From: Amblyomma americanum
Taxonomy: Eukaryota > Arthropoda > Arachnida > Ixodida > Ixodidae
Assembly (NCBI RefSeq): GCF_052857255.1
Contig: NC_135500.1
Location: 54,771,272 to 54,835,271, forward strand
DNA: 64,000 nt
Direction: 5' to 3'
Within the stretch, counting starts at the first letter, position 1. Every line of letters begins with the position of its first letter. The notes under the pieces were generated by a model, which ran no database searches, had not been told where the DNA came from, and was given only the letters and a program-made list of their open reading frames with translations. This document shows, piece after piece, positions 54,995-64,000 of the stretch. A program made the position numbers and the translations under genes.

Positions 54995-56226
54995 ATGGCA
55001 CAGATGAGGAGTGGGCTGCAAGACCCACTCTTTTTGAGCCTGCTCACCTGGCACGGTATTGAAGACCTTTTAGTATTGGAATTGTTTTTTGTTACTCGGT
55101 GGGATCCGCTTCCGGCGACCGGGTATCTTAATATCAACGCTATGGAAAGTGGACTTTTCCCCTCGTATTTTCACTTCGAAAAAGCCAAGATTAGAAGACT
55201 GAAAACTGCTCTGCTCATTCCCGACACCATCTCGACGCCGCAAAGTGTGGTCGTCCCTGGAGATGAAGCCATATGCATCACTTTGTGTCGCCTGTCATAC
55301 CCAAACAGGCTCTGCGAATTAGAGCAAGTTTTCGGCCGGCACTACTCCGTAATATCGTCGGTGACCAGCACTCTGCTCTCACACATAGAGGTGAACTTCG
55401 TTCATCTCATAAAGAATGTGAAATATCGCAGCTGGCTTGATTTGCCTACAATTGAAGCGTTGTCCCAGGTGAGCAATTCATTCGAATTTCTTAAACCACC
55501 ATAACAGTAACTCAGTTTGCAGACTGCATTTCAAAGCGGCTTCCCTCCACAAATGGTGGGGGTTGATAAACGGAACCGCCAGAGCTATCAGCAGGCCGTC
55601 AACTAGCCAAAAGCTGTTCTTCTCTGGACACAAACGCATACACGTGGTCAAGTACCAGTCCATCATGTGCCCGGACGGCATCATATGCCAGCTCAGCCGT
55701 CCATTCTTCGGTAGCCGGCACGACGCTGGTGAGTTACTTGTTCAGCTTTTTTGGCGTGGCTTGAGCACAAATGTCTTATGTAGTGGAAGGAAACAGCAAT
55801 TTAACCCGCTTACTTGTTTACATGTCTTTCAGGTATCCTGCGGAAAAGGAAGACGTACGAAAAACTGCAAAAGCTAGTGCAAGGGCACAGCTACTGCTTG
55901 TATGGAGACCCTGCCTACCCATTGAGGCCACTGTTGTTAAAGCCCTATGGTGGAGTGAGGCTAAAAGCACGACGGGAATCGTTCAATAGGGAAATGAGCA
56001 AAGTGAGGCAAGCTGTCGAGTGAGGCTTCGGAAAATCGCAGGATTGTTTTCATTTCTCGATTTCAGAAAAATTCAGAAGCTCCACTGGCAGATCTTGCCT
56101 CTCATGTGCAGGGTGAGTGCAATTCTCGCAAATTGCCACACATGAGTCTATGGCTCTCAAGTATCTCAATACTTCGGCTTTGAGCCGACAAGCTTGGAAA
56201 CATACCTCACCCCACAGCACTATTAA
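54995..56226 (+). pseudogene. Harbinger transposase (DDE), three exons, damaged
   Basis: It cuts and reinserts the element by a DDE nuclease mechanism. Exon 1 (54995-55468) runs from 'MAQMRSGLQDP' to 'LPTIEALSQ' with 'ALLIPDTISTPQSVVVPGDE' and 'FGRHYSVISSVTSTLLSHIE'. Exon 2 (55523-55728) has 'KWWGLINGTARAISRPS', 'FFSGHKRIHVVKYQSIMCPD' and 'FFGSRHDAG'; the first acidic residue of the triad is replaced ('GLINGT' where G-x-I-D-G-T is usual). Exon 3 (55833-56226) has 'CLYGDPAYPLRPLLLKPYGG' (second Asp) and 'FNREMSKVRQAVE'. Borders are 'cccaggtgagc', 'tttgcagact', 'gctggtgagtt' and 'tttcaggta'. Exon 1 to 2 is out of phase by one base. TGA replaces the usual Trp after 'QAVE' and the usual Cys after 'NCHT'. 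The rest, to 'TSLETYLTPQHY' and TAA, is in frame. Confidence 0.85.
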
Positions 56227-56472
56227 TGGCTGCGTGAAGAGCGCATAAGATAAATACCATGAAACTTGACCTGATACATTCAAAGCAATGCGGATTGCTG
56301 TAGTGGCATTACTTCAGTTTGTACATTTTTGATGGATTATAAATTGAACTTCAAAAGTATTTTAAATGAACACTTTCAACCCTGTAGAGGGGGCCTGTGG
56401 GCCTTTGTGAAGCTGCAGTTTACGAGCAGCTTTTACCCACAACCTCCTCCTTCATCCCGATGGAAATAAAGA

Positions 56473-56498
56473 ATATTATTATTATTATTATTATAATA
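56473..56498 (+). repeat. (ATT)n microsatellite
   Basis: About eight 'tta' units just after 'aataaagaat', 250 bp past the transposase stop. The upstream 'aataaa' may be the transposase polyadenylation signal. Confidence 0.7.
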
Positions 56499-57108
56499 AG
56501 CAGCACAAGATCAATTTAAGCCATAGCAGCTTTTCCTTCCAAGCTCTGGCTGAACATTTCGATGCATTTTTCTTGGTTTCAGATTTTCATGTACTAGCTT
56601 TTTATTCTTCCTCTCTTTATTTAACCGGGAAAAGGTTCGCGCAATTGGCATGTTGCTTGAACTGTGCATGCTAGTACTTCGAGACAGCCATTTCTATATA
56701 GCTGCCTGTTGTACAAAAAGAAGTCTTGTACATTGAGGAGGTCACTGCAATCCTGTCAAGGCAATGTTTTCATTATTGTGCAAGTAATTCATAGCGAACG
56801 CAGACAAAACTTTCCTTACAGTCCCAACGTACAGCACCACTTTAAGAGCTCCCTGCACCGTGTACCACTTGCTTGTACTGTTAATGATCATGCATGCTTA
56901 CCACCGAAGACATATAATGTAATTTATAGTGTGGAATTTTATAAACGTAGGGTAAAATGCATTCTATACACTTCTGGATACCAAAGCGCAAGGTTTCAGG
57001 TACGCATGACAACACAGCCATTATTTCTGGCAGGACGAAACGTGATGCACTGCAGTATTTTATTTTTAGTTGTCCCTGCCTGTTGTCGTCTGCTCTTGCA
57101 ACAAATGC

Positions 57109-60100
57109 TCAATGCGCTGCATCCGCTCCGACAGCTGATCGTATTGATCTTTTGCAGGAATTAATTTGTAATGCATGCTTCTCCTCCTCGATGTTCACTT
57201 TCATCTTTTCCAAAGCTAGTTTTCTTTCATAGAGACACAATTGGCGTTTTGCTAAGGCGAGCTTTTCCTTCGTGAGCAGAAATTCGTATTCATCTCTTCG
57301 GGCCAGGAGCTCTAGGCCCATGCTTTGGAGTCCTTGTATTCCTGTCAGGAAAACAAAGAGCAAACATTTTTAGTGTCCCCTAGAGTGTGAATGATACTAA
57401 ACTATTGAACCAGTCAAAGTCATGTTAAAAATATACTCATGAAACAAATGTTGCATTCAGAGCACACTACATTTGTTACGCTTCGATCTGTTGCAAACCA
57501 GCAGGGTAAAAACGGCTTGCATCTCTGTAAACATGATGTACAGGATTTGTCAATCCGGCCGACAGGGTACGCCCTAGAGTGGTATACATTCTCAATGGTG
57601 CCTTTTGAGCAGCGAAGCAACATTCCAGAAGATTTAGAGCTTTAAGATTAAGGATGAGAAGCGTGTTTACCCTGCCCGGCAATAGCAGGAGTCTCGCACA
57701 GCTCAAAAGCTACTCCTTTGATCTGGACACAGGTGACAAAGGCTGTACGCTGTGTTTGCAAACACTTTTATGCCCCTGCTTGGAAGTAAGCACGCATGAA
57801 ACAAAGTGAAAATACATGTAAAGCTGAGTGATGTCATGGTGATAACTATTATAATGTTGTGCAAATGGCTTGTGGACCAGGTTGCTAGGTCCAGTTGTCT
57901 GAATTTGCATGCTAGAGTAAGGTCAGAGATACTAAGTTTTATGCTGCAAGTTGTGAAGCTGTATTTGTATTGTGAAGTTGGAGCTGTTAACTTGAGTGCA
58001 ACTGTGTACTATTACATGTTCAACAGTGTACAGAAGTTGTTGTTTTATGTTATTGTAACCTGCTGTATGCCATGTGCCCAGTGGGTGTGAAGGGTTCAAG
58101 CTGCAAATGACAGCTGTTTTCTTTTAATCTCCACTTGTGCAGTGTATACTGCCAGATAAAAATAAACCAATTGTAAGTTTAGCATTCGCCTGTCAATGAC
58201 AGATGTCGTACCTGAAAAAAGACCCTGTATTCTAATTACAAATATGCTGGTCACGTAAAAGTCGTAGATAGTTCGACATAATGGATAACACTGCTATGAT
58301 GGCAGCTGAGCACTTTCTGCAAAAGCTTCCATTTGAAAAAGAAAATTGGTGCACACATGATCCATCAACCCCTTCTCCCTAGCTTAAGTATACCTTTAGA
58401 AAGTGGCCTAGAGTGCGAAGTTACAACTCCTCATAACAGTGCACTTGCCACTCTCAAAATACAGCCTCTACACAACAAGCCATCCAGTTATGGCAGCTTA
58501 GATATTGGGGCGCTCCACTAAATGGTAGTGGAAGCACTGTAGTGCTTCACAGTGAATTTTACTGAAGCATGAGTAAATTGTGGATACGCAGTTAAAAAAT
58601 TACCAACCAGAGAAAAAGTATGGCGAATAAAGCAGAGTCCTATTTATCTACCTTTACTAACTGAATGCTTTTATCTACAGCTGAAAATATCTACCAATTA
58701 ACTGCGTACATGTTCGTGTTGCTTTGCCACTGTTATAATTTTTCTCTTGCTTTTATTGTGTTTGTATACTTCAGAGCATTTCAGCAGGAAGCAGCGTGTT
58801 CACAGGTGGGCAGCGCGCTCATGTGTGCACACATACCACTTTACTTGCACATGTGAGGAACTTGAAAGAGTAAGCCCTTTTCAGTGTCAACCATCATCAG
58901 TACAAGTTGACTGTGGTTGACAAGTAGAAGTAGTGGTTCAAAAGGAGAAGCTGCATGCGTGCTATTAGAGACTCTAGTTGAGGGCTCTAAGTTATTTGGG
59001 CCACTTGGGATACTTCCGCATCCACCGTCACACAGCTTGTGCGCATTGTTTCATTTTTACTCCAAAATGCAGTGGTCATGACCATAATTCAATCCGACAT
59101 CCTTAAATGAATGACAAATATTCCTGACTTGAGCAAACTATCGCCACGTTTCTGTCAACATAGCCGTCTGCGCCCTGTTATTCTGACACTGCCAACTTAA
59201 AAAAAAAATTGAACGCCAAATTGCCCCAGCCTTAACACTTCTGCCTGAAACTCCATCTGCTGTGATGCACAACAAAGTAATTTTGAATGCAATAATGTGG
59301 TCAAACTCTACTCACCGCTGCACACAAAAGCACCAACCAAGGAATTGCTTAGGCTGCGTGCAGTACTGTGTTAGTTTCACCTTTGGGCATGTTTTGAGCT
59401 CGCTGCCTCTTTCGCTTATGCCGAGGCTGTGCTTCTGGCTGGCGCGCCATTGCAGCAGCATCATCACTTGCAGAGTCATGGCTCTCTTCAGGGACATGTT
59501 CTGTGCGGACAGAGCGTGGGCTCTGTGAGAACAGCGGGGCCTCCTCCTCAATGTGGCATAGCGACATCAGATCCGGGAGGCTGCTAACCCACAGCAGTCT
59601 GCAAAAAAGCAGCAGTACAGGAATGCCACTATTATGATTAACTTTTGCCAACACCACTTCTGAATACAAATAAAGGAAGACAATGCTCCTAGTGTGCACA
59701 TTGTTGCTGGCATGGCTACATCAGTGTGGGAAAAGAAAAACAGCACCGGAATGACATGATAGAAATTATCAGCTTTCTCTTCCGCTGCATCTTGTTGTGC
59801 TCTGTGGGGCTGACAGGCCGTGCAGGCCGTGTTAACTGCAGTACTTGGACATTGATGTATAGTGTGGAAGAATGACGTATTACTGCAAATGCAAGAAAAT
59901 AGACCAAGATGAGTAATGTTTGCAAACCACCGACTTATCATGCGGCGCTATTGTATAACAAGAGAGAATCATGCAAATATATGCATTTACAAACCCCGCG
60001 GTAAACACTGGGCGGCTTGCTTGTGAATATTTTCTCCTCTCAGTACCCGCGGAAGCAGTATTTTTATAGCCAGTTTTAGAAACGTCAACCCCGCGCTATT

Positions 60101-60856
60101 GGATCCAGAGAAATTGCTGAGTTCAATATACACTCTGTCTTCACGACTTCGAAGGGTCTGTACTGGATTATTAGGAAGCATGATTACAAAACTTGCCGCT
60201 CATCACTCCGTCGTCGGCTTGGTCCTTTTCCGTGTCCACCGACAGCACAGCACCGCGTCCCTCAAGCTCTGCGCGGCATGCATTTCGGCAGCAGCCGAAA
60301 ACGGCGCCGCCAGCGCCCTTTTGCGCGGTGCCGCCGCGCTTCCTTGTCTCGGCACTGTCCTGGGCGTGCATCCGAATTCCTGGGCTATATCGGATATTTC
60401 TTGTAGAAGCTGATCCAGCTCGTTGTGTTGCTCCTCTGTCCCGGATCTCGGGAGAGCGCAGGTTAGACTGTGTGATAACGCACGCAACGTATATGTCACA
60501 TGCACAGCGCAAGGCAAAATACGTACATAAACACTTACTTTCGTAGGTTCGCTTTGTCTTGCTGCCGAAAATACCCAGGCAACAGGACCAGACGGTCGCG
60601 CACTCCGCGGAGGGCACGGAGCATAGTCTTCCTCCGTGGCGGACGGTGAGATAGCGCCCCGCTGCATCGGCCACGTTTCGGCGCACTTCGCCCCAACCCC
60701 AGGGTTGCTGAACGGATTTGATGCGACTACTTCGCGCAAAAGGCACATATCTTTATCTACGCGAAACCTTTTTCTTGGTTTGCGGTTGGATACGCCAATG
60801 CGTTGCGCGGAGGCCGAGGCACATTCGCTGTCAGCTGCACAACAGCCGGCTGCCAT
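57109..60856 (-). pseudogene. Harbinger Myb/SANT-like accessory gene, several exons, damaged
   Basis: In PIF/Harbinger this second protein binds the element ends and brings the transposase to the nucleus. Exon 1 (60856-about 60539) starts 'MAAGCCAADSECASASAQRI' and has 'RKRFRVDKDMCLLREVVASN'. After a frameshift it reads 'VRRNVADAAGRYLTVR', together a SANT-like domain; a donor 'cgaaagtaagt' follows. Exon 2 (about 60448-60211) has 'GTEEQHNELDQLLQEISDIA'. Exon 3 (59598-59388) lies between 'ttttttgcag' and 'cccaaaggtgaa' and reads 'SLCHIEEEAPLFSQSPRSVR' and 'EAQPRHKRKRQRAQNMPKG'. Exon 4 (57350-57109) follows 'gttttcctgacag' and gives a coiled coil 'KLALAKRQLCLYERKLALEK'. The exact exon joins are inferred. 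A frameshift in exon 1 disables it. Confidence 0.7.
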
Positions 60857-61069
60857 GTTGACTCTGCGTGCGTGAGAGTGAGTCCAGAAGGCCTAGCGTG
60901 AGCCGCGCTCGTCTCGCCGTTCCGCACTCCGCTGGGACTGCGCGCGGGCGGAACGGAAGAGCCGGTCCGCTCGTGCGGTCCCGTCTGACAGTTCGGCGCA
61001 TGCGCAGTAACGCTCCCGCCAGCCGGATTACCGGAGCGGAGGCGCAAATACGGTCTGCTAAAACTGTCT

Positions 61070-61183
61070 AATAGGGATATGGCTGTTTCTTGTACGAGAA
61101 CTACAAAACACGTCTAACAAGGCAAACGAGTTCGCGGTAAGCGTCACGCAGTGTCGTTAGCATCTAAGCACTTCAGGCGAACT
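61070..61183. other. Inner flank between Harbinger and right arm
   Basis: A short non-coding stretch belonging to the enclosing inverted-repeat element, if that is one unit. Confidence 0.4.
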
Positions 61184-61540
61184 ATCGCACAGATTTTAGT
61201 AGCGATAGCTACATTACGGTAGTATTTTGAGCCTTCGTCGTGGCGGCGCCGCGACGGCCACGTGGTGCGAAGCAGCTGCCGGCGGCGTGGCCCCGTGGCA
61301 GGTCACGTGGTGCGGAGCAGCTGCTGCTGCCGGCGGCGCGGCGCGCTAGTAGCAGCGGCGAAACCGAGCTGCAACTGGTGTGCGCATGCGCCGTGTCAAG
61401 TTGGACAAAGATGAAGGAGGAATGCCCAGCAAAACGTTGCGGCGAAAGACCGACTTTGCAATTCGAATGAGGAAGTTCCACTCGCCCAGCTGTAGCTATC
61501 GCGTGACTCCAGGTTTAACCAGAGCTAAACCGCCGCCATT
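61184..61540 (-). repeat. Long inverted repeat, right arm
   Basis: Inverse of 54019-54332, somewhat longer because of extra 'gtggtgcgaagcagctgccg' sequence. Its outer end is 'taaccagagctaaaccgccg'. Confidence 0.75.
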
Positions 61541-63404
61541 CTTTAAGAGCGTTAGCTGCTACTCATCACGTTTCGAGATTTTGTGGGGTCTGCTACCACC
61601 CTGAGATCAAAGCGCCATCTGTGGCTGTAACTAGAAAACAGCGCATCTCGCATTGAGACTTGTAGCGCCATTTACAATAGCACTGTAAAAACAACCACCT
61701 ACAGCGTGCCAATGAGGACGTCACGGTCCAGTATGGTGGATAGAGGTGGAACTATGGGTGCGCTCCAATTCTCTAGAGGTCCGACAAGACTTCTATGTGA
61801 CGTGTAGGAAGCCGTCTACATGTCCACATATTGGAATTTGTCTTCAGCTCATGCCGCCTCGCGGCATAAAAATGTAATTAAAGCTTATGGACAGTTACAC
61901 TGTATTTTTCTTAAACTTCGCAATGAAGATAGTTAAAAACGCGTTTTCGACAGTTGGCACATTTTTTGCTGCAATCATTTTGTGCGTAAATCAGACTGGT
62001 GGCAGCGCCTATCGGTTAGTCTACTTGTAGCATACAGTAGTGTCCGCTCTCCGAAGATGACGCTAAAATCATTTGCCGTATTCTTTTATTATTGACACTA
62101 TTGTTGTCGTTGTCCTCAAAAGGATAATTCCCCTCGAACGTGCTCGTCCAGACGACCCTGTAAACATGAAAAATACGAAAGACTGTAAACACAAAATTAT
62201 TATGCGCGAAAGGTGATAGGGCAAAAGAAAAACACATATGTGCCTTAAACCTGCTGTAGGCCGTACGTGGTACTCGGCGGAGGCCAAAAACCTAAATACA
62301 GTAGCGAGCTTTAATCCTGCACAGAGTAAAATCAATTCGCAACATGCCGATGTGTTTGTTACGAGACTGTAGAGGTAAAAAGGAATGTGCACGAAAGAGT
62401 TGATGCGGCTAATATAGCAACAGAAAAACACATATGTAAACCGTTACGCCAGCCGTATTAACGGCGGCTAAGAATCCAACAACAGCGACGAGTTTTAATT
62501 CATAAAATCAAGTTGCTAAGAGCTGGCATCGTCAGATTATAAACAGACCACGTAAACAGACTTACAGCGTCCGCTGCTGTAGCAAATCTCTCAACGGCAC
62601 GATTCTCTCCTGCGTGAATAACTGCTAGGAATCGCACGTCCACGAAGACTGTTTAATTAGCCACTAGTCTGCGTACGAATTAAGCTAAAGGACGACTCAC
62701 ACTAGAAGGACGGTGCCTATTCATACTCCGGCTTCAGTCGGACGCCCGCGAAGAGCATGACTCGCTCCGCGTGCGTCAGCTACGCCAGCCTTAGACACGA
62801 AGTAAGCCTGCATCGATGACGACTTCGGTGAAGCAGTAATCTTGGACTGCTTCGTGAGAAATGGAAAGCGTCCAAAGATTGCGGCTGTGCGGCTAAACGT
62901 CTAAGTAGCCGTCTACATGGAGGTATTGGAACATACCCTATGTGAGTATGACGGCAGGGGACGAAATGGCGGCATAATTTCGGTTTCTCGAATCCAGAAT
63001 GGCGGCCATTAAAATTGATTGTGCCTTCTTATCTCATCCCTCCCCCTCATACCAAAAATAACACAAAGCGAGTAGGAAAACTGTCCCGTTACGGGACCGC
63101 TATACACGTATACATTCGTTCCGCTATATATAATCCAACAACGGGCATCCATCCGGGGACCGTTGTATACCGAATTTGGTCGGCAAATAAAACCCTATGG
63201 GTTGTGGTATAAAAATAAAATCACAACAAAATTATACGTAAATATTATATAGATGCAAATAATAATTGAAGCATTACCATATCGCACCGCAAGCCGATGT
63301 CTATGGCCAACCTGACCCCCAAACAAAACACATTCCGTTTGGGACATTTCTTGAGGGGGTGCAACTCGACAATGGGTAGACGTGCATCTTAATTTCTCTG
63401 ATAG
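61541..63404. other. Unassigned stretch
   Basis: Mostly AT-rich with no gene called. 'agaaaaacacatatgt' occurs at 62226 and 62422, 196 bp apart. It is followed in both copies by related sequence ending 'aaaatcaattcgcaac' and 'aaaatcaagttgctaa', a weak tandem repeat. Confidence 0.4.
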
Positions 63405-63761
63405 ATGGCGCTAGGCGGCGATCCTTCCGCTAGGCGGCGTGCGAGCACGCGTAGCCGAGCATGGTGGCAATTTACCACGTTTCAAAGGGTATTACATTAC
63501 GTTTCTCGAGACAAGCGGCGCGTTCTTCGCTTTCTTCATCTAGTAAACAAAACAGCTAACGCTCGTTCAACGTCTTGCAGACAGTGGCGGCCTTTTTTCG
63601 CAGCAGTTCGTCTGGCGGAGGTAGTCACTTTGCGTGTTTTACTAAACAGCTTAAAGCAAAGAAAAGTCAACTCAGTTTTTCGTTGCCTTCACGTAGTCAA
63701 GATGTCTTTACCGAAAGCCTCACTCAAGTACTGCTCACTCTGCACTTCTGATATGTGCTGA
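63405..63761 (+). CDS. Open frame of 118 codons, possible 5' exon
   Basis: The frame starts in 'agatggcgctaggcggcgat' and ends 'KASLKYCSLCTSDMC'. It is Arg-rich early on, with no recognised domain. An internal ATG at 63702 in 'gtcaagatgtctttaccg' has a good context and could be the start of a gene running out of the window. Evidence is weak. Confidence 0.2.
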   Translation: MALGGDPSARRRASTRSRAWWQFTTFQRVLHYVSRDKRRVLRFLHLVNKTANARSTSCRQWRPFFAAVRLAEVVTLRVLLNSLKQRKVNSVFRCLHVVKMSLPKASLKYCSLCTSDMC

Positions 63762-64000
63762 GCTTTATCCTCGTAAACGCGAATTGTAAAACAATCATTT
63801 AATTTTTTGGTCTATCACTTCAGGAAAAGAATTTTAGGTGGATGCTTAAATGACCATAAACGCCTGTTTAAGTCGCTCAAGTTGAATCTTGTTATTAATA
63901 TGGTTATATTTCTTTCTGTGCTGCAGAGCTGGAGTTTGAACGTTGAAGACTTTCTTTTCTACGGTTTTGTTTATTCAGAAATTTTAAATGCACTACTACA

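Larger units (their letters stand above)
54565..61069 (+). mobile_element. PIF/Harbinger DNA transposon, complete but decayed
   Basis: 6.5 kb with terminal inverted repeats that begin 'agacagttttagcaga' and continue 'cgtatttgcgcctccgctcc' (left 54565-54602; right 61032-61069 in inverse). It contains a plus-strand transposase (54995-56226) and a minus-strand Myb/SANT-like gene (60856-57109) in tail-to-tail order, the usual two-gene set of this superfamily. Both genes have introns with readable splice sites. Both carry lesions, so this copy is inactive, although its ends remain usable in principle by an active relative. Confidence 0.88.

Noticed and set aside
55990..56160. Two in-frame TGA codons in the Harbinger transposase, at usual Trp and Cys positions, as possible recoding (selenocysteine)
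   Set aside because: There is also a phase error between exons 1 and 2 and loss of a catalytic Asp. Ordinary decay explains all of it, and no SECIS-like structure was seen.

Overview
The window reads as nuclear DNA of an ixodid (hard) tick. It has long intron-like AT-rich stretches, spliced open frames, and a dense load of non-LTR retrotransposons of the I, RTE and CR1/L2/Jockey-like groups. It also has tRNA-derived SINEs whose head ('gccgcggtggctcagtggtt') is of the kind common in ticks, and a PIF/Harbinger transposon. There is no operon, prokaryotic gene, rRNA gene or CRISPR array. Most of the sequence is transposon in various states of decay, much of it nested. The tick assignment rests on recognised repeat style, not on a search.

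Layout. 1-7425: a decayed I-type LINE (ORF1 with zinc knuckles, endonuclease, RT, RNase H) split by a short TIR DNA element. That element is itself split by a 5'-truncated CR1/Jockey-like LINE with an intact 677-residue frame. 7425-15750: LINE scraps, one SINE and unassigned DNA. 15755-19590: a nearly intact RTE inserted into an older RTE, with a 12-bp target duplication. 19600-19842: a possible exon. 21042-25322: a minus-strand LINE whose ORF1 begins with a 2A-like motif. 27154-29871: two candidate host exons. 31672-34899: SINE cluster. 35386-43074: two LINEs, head to head. The second (plus strand) has a tandem promoter array, a 2A-like motif and an (AATA)n tail, and it abuts an unidentified minus-strand coding exon. 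44295-49390: another LINE family plus SINE debris. 50401-51189: a candidate host exon with a 63-bp coding repeat and a membrane segment. 52440-53390: a CR1-like 3' end. 54019-61540: a roughly 300-bp inverted-repeat pair enclosing a full PIF/Harbinger element (54565-61069) with transposase and Myb/SANT-like genes facing each other. 61541-64000: no confident gene.

The best host-gene candidate is a plus-strand gene with exons at 27154-27235, 29347-29871 and 50401-51189. All junctions between them are phase 1 and have GT/AG borders. Together they would encode a proline/alanine-rich then Ala-Gly-Thr repeat cytoplasmic region followed by one transmembrane helix, as in type II membrane proteins. The extracellular part would lie beyond an unseen downstream exon. 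Its intron of about 20.5 kb holds most of the LINEs described here.

The most interesting structures are: the 282-bp LINE promoter monomers with correctly spaced TATA and initiator motifs; 2A-like motifs in two different LINEs; an in-frame 213-bp (71-codon) tandem repeat inside a small TIR element; several transposon nests dated by target duplications; and a terminal sequence shared by the Harbinger-flanking inverted repeats and a separate Arg/Glu-rich frame near 48.5 kb. All calls come from reading the sequence; no searches were run.
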